Source: Isoetes taiwanensis (Eukaryota; Streptophyta; Lycopodiopsida; Isoetales; Isoetaceae). From it: a DNA stretch of 64,000 bases. Positions within the stretch are counted from its first letter, which is position 1. The number at the start of each line of letters is the position of its first letter. Shown in pieces: positions 11,455-20,183 of this stretch. The notes below the pieces were generated by a model. That model ran no database searches. It saw only the letters and a list, made by a program, of their open reading frames with translations, and was not told where the DNA came from. Where the stretch lies: contig JAJEKV010000001.1 in NCBI GenBank assembly GCA_021234155.1, forward strand, positions 18,867,382-18,931,381, in the 5' to 3' direction. A program made the translations under genes and the position numbers.

Positions 11455-12620
11455 CTATGGCCCTACTGGAAGCACCCGGCTTCTGGCTTTTCTATGCACT
11501 CCTGCCGCCTCTTTTCCTTGGGCATCGCTTGCAAAAGGATTGCACCGCTTTGGAGTAGTTTGACTTCTCTGCTTGTCCTTAAAGGACACCTGCTTCTTTC
11601 TCCCGCCGCTTCCCCAGCGGTTCCCACCATATGGGGCTCTATTTGGACTGGGATAGGGTGCCAGGGCTATAGCTTCTGTCGCCTTGCCTTTCTCCCGGAA
11701 ATGCTGCTGCTTGTGCCCGCTATTCGAGGTCCGCCCCGCAAGCTTATAGCCTTGGATTACGCCCGATCTCGTCCTAGGGTTTATTGCTCTCACAAACTTA
11801 CGGATCTCCTCATTCAAAACCCCTCGATATAGCTTTCTCGCATGCTTGCTCTCTCCCAACCCGGCACATACTGACCTTAGCCTCATGAATTCCTCTCGTA
11901 TATTTCTGAACTGATTTGTTGCCTTGCTGTAACGGTAAAAGCTGCGCATCATCTTTGGACTTATGTTCCCTTGGGGCGTAATGGCGCTTTGAAGGCTTTA
12001 GCAAACTTTCTAAACTTACAAGCATCCCTGCTTAAGCCGTGTGCCTTTGCATACCCCTTCCACCAAATCCGGCGGCTCCTTTCAAGTTGGCTGTTGCAAC
12101 TCGCCCTTGTCCTTATCCTTCATACCATAAGCATTTCCATTATTTCGCTCATTTAGTCCAGCCATGCCTCTGCTTCCAAGCGACGCTGTTTCTCCCCGAG
12201 AGCTGTTCGATTCGGGCCTTCCATACATTGCCGGTCGGAATCTACCTTCTTACCGTAGTCGGAGGCCCTGGTATCTCTTTTGTCGTCCCTCGGGGTGTTC
12301 CTCACGCCTTCCCTCTGTTGGTTCACAGGCGCTCTTCCTCCTCCCTCAGTGGGTCACGAGTGCGAACTTGAGTCGGAAGATTCGGTTGGGGGATCTCCTT
12401 CTCTTGCTCCTCTTCCTGTCCCTTCCTTCCCTCAGGAGCTGATGCTTGCGGCATCGAGCATTGCCCACCGAACCTACTCCCTTGCCGCGGACGGTAATGC
12501 CTTTATATCTGCTCGATCCGTCCTCATCCGGGCTATCTCCTTTCTGGGGTCATGGGTTCCCTATCTTCAAATAGGTTCCTTCTTGCGGGGTGGTGCTGGG
12601 CGGGGGTTTGTTCCTCTATA
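11455..12620 (-). pseudogene. Gag of the gypsy element
   Basis: Two minus frames overlap at 11810-12025 and 11455-11952. They give LLPLQQGNKSVQKYTR joined by a frame change to IREEFMRLRSVCAGLG and LNEEIRKFVRAINP, the hallmark core of retrotransposon Gag (L-x-QG-x-SV-x-Y, EF-x-L). A basic tail with NRWGSGGRKKQVSFKDK follows. I see no CCHC knuckle, unlike many chromoviruses, though it may lie in lost sequence. Upstream to about 12620 is a Glu/Pro/Arg-rich N-terminal part. Confidence 0.65.
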
Positions 12621-12629
12621 AGGTCTCGC

Positions 12630-12915
12630 ATGGTTGTCGTTCCCCAGCAAGCTTAGCCCTCTAGCTGCATCCACAAGTGATTAATGGCTATATGGTTAGT
12701 TCCATTTGTTCTCTTGCATTGTTTATGTTTGTTGGTATAATTGTGGGGCAACATACATCAATAAAACATTTAAAGTACAAATGTAATTGTATTTATATAT
12801 CATATAATATTTTAGGTACAAAAGGTCTCAGGGATCAAGAGTCTAACTAGTCTTGAAATCGCGGGGTAAGGCGGGTTGTCTTCAAGAAACTTCTTAACTT
12901 GGGCCGTCCCTACTT
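12630..12915. other. AT-rich spacer between gag and ORF X
   Basis: This stretch is markedly AT-richer than its GC-rich neighbours (12750-12820 is nearly all A/T) and has no protein-like frame. It may be the natural leader in front of gag or an old small insertion. No terminal repeats are evident. Confidence 0.4.
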
Positions 12916-12919
12916 GTGT

Positions 12920-14365
12920 GACCCAAGTTCGATGATGCTTGCCGGCGGCGTCCCCGGATGGCTCTCACAGGTCTTCTACCCTCATTGGGTCGGATGTAAG
13001 GGCCGCGATCCACGCTAATCTCCCCGGCGTCGGGGTGGGGATGGCGGAATCAAAGAGGTCAAGTGCCATTGCCCTCTTGACTAAGACAAGCATAGTCGAC
13101 ATTTGCTGCTATTCGAGCATGCCCGGCCAAGCCCGAGAGTGCAATCAGCATAAACACTCCTTCTTAGCCTCACGGGGCTGAACTTGCGGTGGATTACGCT
13201 ATTCTCCCATCCATCAGCAGTGGTAAGTAGTAGTGCGGCGACGTCGATTATTATTAAGCGAAGTTTCTCCGCTTGTTTGGCCTCCAGCTCTGTGGCGCCC
13301 GGTACTGCTTCGTCGACCTCTACTTCAGTGAGCTCCTGTAGTCTTCAATTGTGCGGTCAAGCCTCCTAAGGTCGATTCCTTCTCCTTTTGGCAAGGGTGA
13401 TATTGGAGGACCGGCATTAGGATACTGCGGTGGTCTTCCCACGGATCCCCATCGCTCTTGGAGGGCGAGGAACTCCTCCTACGTTGGCGGCTCCCGCTCG
13501 TCCATCAATTGCCCGATCTTTAGCCAGAGGCTGGATGCCAGGAGGTCTCCCCCATGTGTAGGTGTCAGACTCCCTCACTTGGGAGCGGGAAGTCTGATGC
13601 TCCGGACGATGAAGTCGCCCGAGTCGGTCTGCCGCAGCTGGTGGAGCCTTTCGTCCCAACTCCGAAAGCTCCCTCTCCCTACATTGGGGAGGTTGGATGT
13701 CGCCGAGGAGTAGATACTCCTCCGCCGATGATGATTGGGGCTAGGCTTGTGATGCCTAGCCCAAGCGGGGAGCAACTCGTGCCCTGGCGGCTCTCGCCGA
13801 AGTTGATCAGCCACCTCTCCTTGGCCGTTCTTCGGGTCCGGAATTCGAAGCTCCGGAGTGTATCCTTCGCCGTCCGACTCTTCTTCGATCTTCTCTTGCT
13901 TCCCGTTCTTGTTGATACCGCAGCAAAGATTTGCCCTTCATTCCTTTCGTTTATGGGGTCTACCTCCATCGGAGGGATAGAGGTTGCCCCATCGGGTTCG
14001 CGGTGGGGATAAGAAGATGGCTAGAGGCGTGATAATGCGAAGTACTTGGTCTGTTGGCTGTCCGGGACCATGTAGTCGGGTAGCCTTTGCGCCTTGTTGG
14101 TCAAGTACTTGGCGATGTTGGGGACATCGCCAAGGCTGTACGAGAAGGGACGGTGGGGGAGAAGTATCCTATGCAAGGGGGACTTGGACAAGGGAGGGTC
14201 CTACCCTAGCCCGAAATTCGCTAGCACCCGCCTATATCTTTGGGGTTGCGTCAGTATTAACTTGATGTCAATTTCTTTCACAAAGACTTGGAAGATGTCA
14301 TTGACATCCGCCTTCGATGGCATGGGCACCGGCCAACACCATCGCCCGAAATCAGCAGTGGCCAT
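12920..14365 (-). pseudogene. ORF X: unrecognised extra ORF upstream of gag
   Basis: The minus strand opens with ATG at 14365 (MATADFGRWCWPVPMPSKAD, then a segment with LILTQPQRYRRVLANFGLG). After a TAG and frame changes it continues as SLGDVPNIAKYLTNKAQRLP and, at 13679-13969, MEVDPINERNEGQIF followed by a basic region. The composition is protein-like over about 1.4 kb. I do not recognise any family. Its place between the H3-like ORF and gag, behind a second pair of palindromes, suggests an accessory gene of this element. It could instead be an extended N-terminal part of gag. Confidence 0.4.
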
Positions 14366-14663
14366 TGATCTAGCAAGGAAGGGAGTATCAAACGGATGCA
14401 GAAGCGCCTCAGGGAGCTGAAAGATCGCCTAAGCAGTGGGGAGCAAATTTGCAGGGTGCCAATTGAGAAATGGGGAACTTATTTATAGAAAGGGGAAAAC
14501 CCTAATTTTTGGATGACCTAGATTTTACTGAGATTAGTTAATTCTGATCTATTAAGGGATGCAATTGCAAGTTTGAAGACTATTTCTAGAGTTTGAGCAT
14601 GCTAAGGAGAGCTACTGAACCTATTGTGCAATTTGGAGATCATTTGGTGATGACATGGTACGG

Positions 14664-14734
14664 GGTCTCATACGTTGCGCCCAGCCCGATTTCTAAAATG
14701 TAGAAATCTGTCCCGCGGCGCTGACGGTGAGATA
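14664..14734. repeat. Long palindrome, copy 1
   Basis: An imperfect inverted repeat of about 70 bp. The outer arms are GGTCTCA and TGAGAT(A), the middle arms are GCGCC-like/GGCGC-like, and the centre is GATTTCTAAAATGTAGAAATC. Three further copies lie at 14866-14933, 16521-16590 and 16708-16780, and nothing else in the window resembles them. This copy lies upstream of ORF X in the element's sense. Confidence 0.8.
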
Positions 14735-14865
14735 TGGGTCCTAATTGGGCTAGGATTACTCAATTTAGGTGATCTAAGGTCTGTAATTCTACTAAACTCA
14801 TCGAAGTTAGCGAAATTGACCCCTTACTTGGTCGATTTGGAGCTGTTTTGGGCATTTTTGGGCAT

Positions 14866-14933
14866 GGTCTCATCGCGTTGCATGGCAGATTTCTAAAATG
14901 TAGAAATCTGTCCTGGCGCGACGTGTGAGACAT
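14866..14933. repeat. Long palindrome, copy 2
   Basis: Same design as the copy at 14664, with outer arms GGTCTCA/TGTGAGAC and the same centre GATTTCTAAAATGTAGAAATC. The ACGTG beside the right arm is shared with copies 3 and 4. It lies between the stop of the H3-like ORF and ORF X. Confidence 0.8.
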
Positions 14934-15074
14934 CGTCTCAATTTTGCTCAAAACTCCAATTTAATTAAAACGAAGGCTAGGGATCGATATCTTGACCTAT
15001 TTAAACAGGTTTGGACACTTTATTTACACAAAATTTTCTTTATATTAACAAAATTTTACAGTCATTTACAAGGT

Positions 15075-16337
15075 TCAAGGGCGTTCTCCCTTGATGTGTC
15101 TGGCAAGATACATATCCTGCCTCATGAGGGTGACCCTCTTCGCGTGCACTGTGCAGGCCGTTGAATCTTCAAAATGTTTCACCAAGTGGGCTTCGGCCGC
15201 CTCTTGCAAACCAAACAACATCTAAATCACGCCACGGCGCATGTCCGTGTTGTATTCTTGGATGACTTAGCGGACGGGGGCTGAACGGGCGCCGTGGAAT
15301 CGAGTCCAGTAACTTTTCTGGAAGTGGCGGATCTCCTTGAGTGCCCTGTCTTCCTCCTGTTTCTTCTTGCTCCTCTTCTTCCCGGGTGCTCGTGGGGCCT
15401 TGGGTTTTGGTGGAGGGGGCTTTAGTGTCTGGCTCTTCGTCGGGTGCCCGCCTTCGATCGTTCTCACCCGGTGCTCCTGGTAATAGGTGTTGTAGGCCTC
15501 CCACTTCGCCATATATGCGTTGTGCTCCCTCATTCTCTTCTCATAGACCTTTAAGGGGTCTATCACGTAGGCTTCCCGCGGTAGTGGGGCCTTGACCTAT
15601 CCCACGCCGGAATGGTGGGGCTTTCGCCACCTGCCCGGCCTCCTCTCGCTCTTGGGCCGTGCTTGCGTGCACCTCTTCCTCTACAACCGGGGGCTTTGAA
15701 GAGCTCGCCCCATCTGCGCCCGCACGTAGTCTTGGTCCGAATGTCGTCGGTAGTGGCGGGTCTCTCCCCTCGGCTTGGCTCGTTGATGCCGGACCAGCCG
15801 GCTCTCTTCCCAACCTTCACCAGCTTCCTCTTGCCCGCCTTGATGGCCTTGGCCCTCCTCTTCTTAGGTCCTCCGTCTTCACGATCCTTTGATCTACGCT
15901 CCGGGGCTCTTTTGACCGTACTTTTATGGGCTGGCGGGCTAGGTCGGCCTCTTCCTCGGGGTGAGTTAGGCTGTGGCGCTCCTCTCTCCTACCTGCTCCT
16001 CCCGAGGTGGATCTCATCTGGGGTTGTTCTTGGCCTATGGGTGGGTTCACAATTCCCTCTGCTCCTCACGTGGGTTGGCGTCCCCCACGGTGTTGCTCCC
16101 TCTTTGCTGCGCTTTACGCCTCCTGCCGTTCAATTTCATTGAGGATCTCGCCATGACGCCTGGCCGTCGTCCTCCAAGATCTCTGTATGGTCGGCTCTGT
16201 CCCGCCACGATTCCTCGCTTGACGAAGATCCGCCGACGGAGAAGGCGTTCCCGAAGAATCCTATGAACAAGGCGGGCCGGGTATTGGAGGATCCGGCTCG
16301 TCACGAGGCTTCTGGCAGTCCGCTTTGTGCGGGCCAT
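15075..16337 (-). pseudogene. Histone H3/CENH3-like ORF inside the gypsy element
   Basis: At the C-terminus the minus strand encodes a full H3 fold in one frame. Helix N is ALKEIRHFQKS (15344-15312), then a degraded loop, then VIQEYNTDMRRG. Helix 2 is [18 protein letters not shown], then [20 protein letters not shown] and a final GERP before the stop at 15075-15077. Only two in-frame stops break it (TAA 15267-15269, TAG 15222-15224), each one substitution from the residue expected in H3. HFQK and TLMR-D are the forms usual in plant CENH3, where canonical H3 has KYQK and TIMPKD. At the N-terminus (16337) the frame reads MARTKRTAR, like the H3 tail. The roughly 300 residues between are charged and Pro/Lys-rich, with a shift near 15600 and others upstream. 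In a cell it could enter nucleosomes or mimic H3, which is inference. Confidence 0.8.
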
Positions 16338-16520
16338 CATTTTTCGTTCGTCGATTGGAGCTCGCGCCCGGAAGATCGCCTTTGACAATACTGGCGAAGT
16401 TCTCGTGAAGAACGAGAAAAATGGGAGGGGGGTCGGTTCTATTTATAAGGCCAATTTTAGGTCAACTTTTAAACTACCTTTTGGGTTGTCTAAGGCATCT
16501 AAAACACCTATTTAAGCAAA

Positions 16521-16590
16521 GGTCTCACCGTTCGCCCAGCCCCATTCCTAGAATCTAGAAACGCCCCTGGCGCCGACGTGTGTGAGACAT
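16521..16590. repeat. Long palindrome, copy 3
   Basis: Outer arms GGTCTCAC/GTGAGAC, inner GCGCC-type arms, and a diverged centre CCTAGAATCTAGAAACG. It has the same layout and length as the other copies and lies upstream of the H3-like ORF in the element's sense. Confidence 0.75.
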
Positions 16591-16707
16591 GGTGGGGCCC
16601 ACTATCAAATTAACATGTAACATGCTAAATCTACTAATTCTTAGCTTAAATTTAGAATTATCAAGATATTTTAATTGTAATTTACAACTTTTTTTGGTGT
16701 CAAAAGT

Positions 16708-16780
16708 CGATGTTCAGACGTTGTTTCCAGCCCGATTTCTAAAATGTAGAAATCTGTCACGGGCGGCGACGTGTGAGACC
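16708..16780. repeat. Long palindrome, copy 4
   Basis: The centre is GATTTCTAAAATGTAGAAATC as in copies 1 and 2, with right arm GACGTGTGAGACC. The left arm is eroded (GATGTTCAGACGTTG). It is the copy nearest the PBS. Confidence 0.75.
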
Positions 16781-16967
16781 ACCCTACTTTTGATGTTGGC
16801 TCATCAATTTTAGTCTTTTTACGTTTCTATTCTTTTTAATCGTTACTAGCTTTAGCATAAGCTACAAAAATGAAAAAAAATTTCTCATTTTTCGAGGTTT
16901 GAGGATCCTATCAAGTTAGTGCTACGGGAACATGGCGATTGCTTTGCTCTTGGTCTCCAAGAACATA

Positions 16968-16978
16968 GCTCGATACCA
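16968..16978 (-). other. Primer-binding site (initiator tRNA-Met type)
   Basis: On the minus strand TGGTATCGAGC starts 1 base after the 5' LTR end. It matches the initiator tRNA-Met complement TGGTATCAGAGC except for one missing A. Position and sequence define the start of minus-strand DNA synthesis and confirm that the right LTR is the 5' LTR. Confidence 0.8.
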
Positions 16979-16979
16979 C

Positions 16980-18798
16980 TGTGGACGTCCCCTACTGTGA
17001 TTATCACGGTGCCCTCACCGATACAAACAGGAGTTCATCCCCATACCAGCTCCATGCTAATACGGGGCCCTCCACATGACACCGCGAACCGCGGGGCGGG
17101 TTCCAATTGGGAAGAGTGGAAGGGTCATTGCACCCGCCTCCCTCGGGGCCTACCTAGCTGCGAAGCGTAAACATACATGTCGGTAGCACATACATCAATA
17201 TCATATGACCATCACGAAGGATGGCCCTCCACATATCTGCATAGACAAGGATCAAAGACATCACATAGGGAATCCTACCCAAGGGCTCGACTCAAAGGAA
17301 TGACCGACGCTTTGGGTCTCCGTGAGCTCATTGCGCACAAGAATTCATGGCAATGGATTTGGCTGGCACATGAACATGGCTTAGGGTTGTCCACTCCATC
17401 CGCCCCTCCTGCGTACACTTTGCGAGATAGGTTGAAGAACTTGAGGGGGTTGGACCGTAGCTTTCCCGGGGATCATAGCCAAAGGGGCTATAGCCAAAGT
17501 TACATCTCCCCTGCACCGATGAGGCGGGTAGGGAGGTTTCTCTCCCACCGGATGATCAATGCCATAGCAGGCACTAGAGGACACCAACCGTCAGGTACTT
17601 CGACTTTAACCCACTTGAAGGGAACTACCACCACGACCAGGTCCAGACCCACATTACAAAGACAACCCGCACCTGGGACCTCATTTGAAACCCCGGTGGC
17701 ACCGTTAAGCCAGCACTTCTTATCCCCAACGGTGTCGAACTCATACTCGGTGCACGCAGTCCGAAAGTATTAAGCGCCTTAGTCTGCGGTGCTCTCGGGT
17801 AGACTTTACATCCCGAGAGAGCAACCGCTATGGACACACGACCACCCTTATCAACCGGTCCCACCCCTAAGAACACAACACAAAGGGCTATTGCAGCGGG
17901 CGCAAAGTACAAGTGCTAGAGAGGCTACTCTAGGAGCATCAACTACAAAGCTTTTAGGTCTCTACCCCCTTCCCAATACAAGGAGTTCTGAGAGATACAT
18001 CATCCATGTACATCACGAGTAAGAACTAAAGAACAAGATCTAATCTATATCATAGAGTTAGGTTCTTTAGTTAGAATCGCTATCTAGAGTTCTAGAGGGC
18101 TGCTATGGGCAACTTAATAGGCTAAACCCATTGATTCAATGACTAAAGCGGGGGTTTAGACTATCTAATTGGCCAAATACCCGATCCTTGAGAGACTCCT
18201 CCCCGACTCGAGCTCGACCATCCCACACTTATTTCGAATCTAGAGAAACTAAGGTTCCGATTCTCCCAAATGAAGTTCGGGATGCGGTTTTGGCTGTTGA
18301 GGCAGCCAAAACAGAATTTCAAACCCTAAAATCCGAAAATTAGGTTAGTTAGGGTTTCCAACCCTATATAGACAAGGGGGTGGCTAGGGTTTCCAATTAT
18401 CCCCTTTTTGGCATGTGGGATAATTGGTAATGGGCCCACTTGCCTTTAAGGGCTAGGTGGCCAAATGCGCCCACATGGAAATGTGTGTACCCAAATGTGC
18501 TCACATGGAAATGTGTGCACATTAATGAATGTGTACATTGGAAAATGTGCACATTACTTGCACCTATGGGTATGGCCCACTTGGCATCAAGTGGCCACAT
18601 GGAAATGTGTGCCCACATTAATGTGTACATTGGAAAATGTGCACATTAATACTAATGCACATTCTTAGCAAGTTGCCCCCTAGGGCTACCCACTTGGCTA
18701 TACGTTGGCGTACACGTCAATCGGGGTGGCGTGGTATCGCTGGCGTGGCAAAGCATAAATATACGCCCCGGGAGCGATAATGCGGTCGGAACGTCACA
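16980..18798 (-). repeat. 5' LTR of the gypsy chromovirus
   Basis: 1819 bp, TGTGGACGTCC...GGAACGTCACA, matching 5196-7001 along its length. It carries the same short-repeat patch (18470-18665) and TATA-like site. In the element's direction it drives the transcript to the left. It ends at the 5 bp target duplication. Confidence 0.9.
18364..18371 (-). promoter_or_regulatory. TATA-like box in the 5' LTR
   Basis: CTATATAG sits in a G/C-poor setting (CTTGTCTATATAGGGTTGG on the minus strand). It is its own reverse complement, so it reads as TATA on both strands. The copy at 6573-6580 is conserved in the other LTR. The role is inferred from sequence alone. Confidence 0.4.
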
Positions 18799-18803
18799 GA
18801 CTG
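18799..18803. repeat. Target-site duplication GACTG, right copy
   Basis: GACTG directly follows the 5' LTR end (ACGTCACA) and equals 5191-5195. Confidence 0.85.
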
Positions 18804-18899
18804 TCCTCCTAAGCCTGCACCCTCTATCTTTCAAAGTGATGTTGACGAGTTCTGCTGGAAGCTGGACTTGACCTCTAAGATGGTAGATGTCTATGGGAG
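18799..18899 (+). CDS. Exon of the split gene, 3' part
   Basis: This continues the exon begun at 5145 in the same phase and reads PPKPAPSIFQSDVDEFCWKL, then LTSKMVDVYGR. The donor GGGAG|GTAGGC follows at 18899/18900. The next exon opens at 18988 after tttgtgtgcag, and the join gives VDVYGR-YLCSSLPSDWK without a stop. Splice signals and phase both support true exons. Confidence 0.55.
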
Positions 18900-18987
18900 G
18901 TAGGCTAGCATTTCAACATATTTATGTTATTTCATTCCCTAAGTCACTCATCTTATGTATTAATATGTAATCTGGATTTGTGTGCAG

Positions 18988-19306
18988 GTACCTTTGTAGC
19001 AGTCTTCCATCTGATTGGAAACACAAGTTTTTACGGTTCGACGGGGACACCTTCCGTAATTTTGTGAATTCCCTCAAGAGGGGGGGGATGCATGTAACAC
19101 TAACATAAAGGAAGGGCTGGATGGCATTTTGATTTGCAAGATGCCAATACATATTTGTTCCAATTCGCAAGGCCCAAATGTGGCATTGGCAATACTTTGT
19201 GCTTGCTGGTCCAATGAAAAGCTCTTTTCCATCTATAGCTAGCCCAAGTATACGCATCCTCTCTCTCTGTCAAAGGCTATGTACCGATGCTGCTAAAGTG
19301 GTCCGA
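18988..19306 (+). pseudogene. Ulp1-like (C48) protease region, first half, of the split gene
   Basis: The exon reads YLCSSLPSDWKHKFLRFDGD and then TFRNFVNSLKRGG. After a TAA and a TGA the frame continues QYIFVPIRKAQMWHWQYFVL and GPMKSS. The pattern I-F-V-P-I-x-K-x-x-HW-x-x-F-V-L resembles the segment with the catalytic His in Ulp1/SENP-type cysteine proteases, which are often carried by plant transposons. A possible donor (CCGAA|GTAAGT) ends it. Stops suggest decay or sequence error. The assignment is tentative. Confidence 0.4.
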
Positions 19307-19398
19307 AGTAAGTATGAGTTTGTTTTGTTTTATGATTTGATTATTCTCATATTGCAATTTCTTATGCTTGATTTATTCTCACATTGCAATTTTGCAGG

Positions 19399-19600
19399 GT
19401 TTCATAAGCTTGTGATCAATAACATGATGCTCGGATCCAACAGCTTAAGCCATGGTAGGAAGAACTTTGATGCTCCCGTGTTCTCGGTCCTAAAATGCCT
19501 TAAACTAGTACCAAAGAACCCTTGCATGTACATTGTGGCTTACATGCACAAATTCATAGATGCCGTGGTTGATGCAGCCAAGCTCCATTTTTGTAAGTAG
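19399..19600 (+). pseudogene. Ulp1-like protease region, C-terminal half
   Basis: After an acceptor (attttgcag) the exon reads GFHKLVINNMMLGSNSLSHG, LKCLKLVPKNP and CMYIVAYMHKFIDAVVDAAK. The last part fits the end of the Ulp1 fold, where P-x-Q-x(2-4)-DCG-x-Y-V-x-Y-M-x-F is usual. The Gln and the DCG of the active site are replaced by PKNP-CM, so the nucleophile context looks damaged. A donor-like GTAAGT-type site follows (TTTTTGTAAGTA). Confidence 0.4.
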
Positions 19601-20180
19601 AACATGTTATTTTCCTATTAGTTATTTGTTGGTATAGTCCTCTAATACTTGTGCACCATGCGGGAGATGACACCCGGGTTGGTTCATCGATGCCTATGCC
19701 AAGTCAACGGAGGGATCATCTAATGGAGGCATTAATTGTAGAAGAGATGAATATACAAGCGGTTGTTCCTACACAGGGGTAGATAGTCCCTTTGACTTGT
19801 TTGTAAATTCTGGTTTTGTATGAGCCATGCTCTCAGAGCTTCTTTTGTACTCAATAAGTAATGAAAAATTAATTTATTTGTCTCACTTACACTGCAGCAA
19901 ATAACAATCGTAATTATCAATGTGTTTTCTCAATTGTGTGTCCGAAATGTAATTATAAATTGTGAATCTCAAGTGTTTTCTTGTCGACAGTGAATCATCT
20001 AATTCAGGAGAAAGCTCGTTATCTTTGACTTAAATTCGCGTGTTGGGCAAGAGTGTGCACAAGAATGAAAATATTAACTCAAGATACCAAACAGATCCGA
20101 AAAGATGAGCTTCAATTTAATATAGGAACAGTTTTTTTACTTGCAGCCGTGGTTAGCATCATCCGTTAGCATTTGTAAGA
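19601..20180. other. AT-rich intergenic or intronic stretch
   Basis: A possible last short coding segment of the split gene lies near 19640-19780 (ETTPGLVHRCLC or the frame with VVPTQG). Otherwise no feature can be supported. A stretch resembling an intron end (tttttttacttgcag) lies at about 20135-20149, just before the phosphatase-like fragment. Confidence 0.35.
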
Positions 20181-20183
20181 GAA

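Larger units (their letters stand above)
14440..15070 (-). other. Intergenic part of the gypsy element with two palindromes
   Basis: AT-rich sequence between the H3-like ORF and ORF X. No coding potential is seen. It holds palindrome copies 1 and 2 and otherwise no structure I can support. Confidence 0.5.
16340..16967 (-). other. 5' leader of the gypsy element with two palindromes
   Basis: Sequence between the PBS and the H3-like ORF. It has no protein-like frame and is AT-rich around 16600-16900. It holds palindrome copies 3 and 4. The leader normally carries dimerisation and packaging signals, so strong hairpins would be in place here, but the pairing with a second set near ORF X argues for another role. 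Confidence 0.5.
5196..18798 (-). mobile_element. Ty3/gypsy chromovirus with extra ORFs, 13.6 kb, antisense in host gene
   Basis: Two LTRs of about 1.8 kb in the same direction begin TGTG and end CACA, flanked by the 5 bp duplication GACTG. On the minus strand the order is 5' LTR (16980-18798), PBS, palindrome pair, H3-like ORF, palindrome pair, unrecognised ORF X, gag, protease, RT, RNase H, zinc-binding integrase, chromodomain, PPT, 3' LTR (5196-7001). RT before integrase with a C-terminal chromodomain defines a chromovirus of the Ty3/gypsy group. The pol reading frame is broken many times and the two LTRs differ at many single positions, so this copy is dead. The element is much longer than a standard chromovirus because of the 4 kb between PBS and gag. 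Confidence 0.9.

Noticed and set aside
12280-16266. Plus-strand frames within the gypsy element (for example 12280-12621, 13554-14012, 15612-16142)
   Set aside because: They are antisense to the element's ORFs in GC-rich DNA. The minus strand carries the recognisable domains.
16321-16337. MARTKRTAR as a genuine host histone H3 gene
   Set aside because: It is followed by unrelated Pro/Lys-rich sequence and lies within the LTR element. The H3 core is 1 kb away, so it is not a standard H3 gene.
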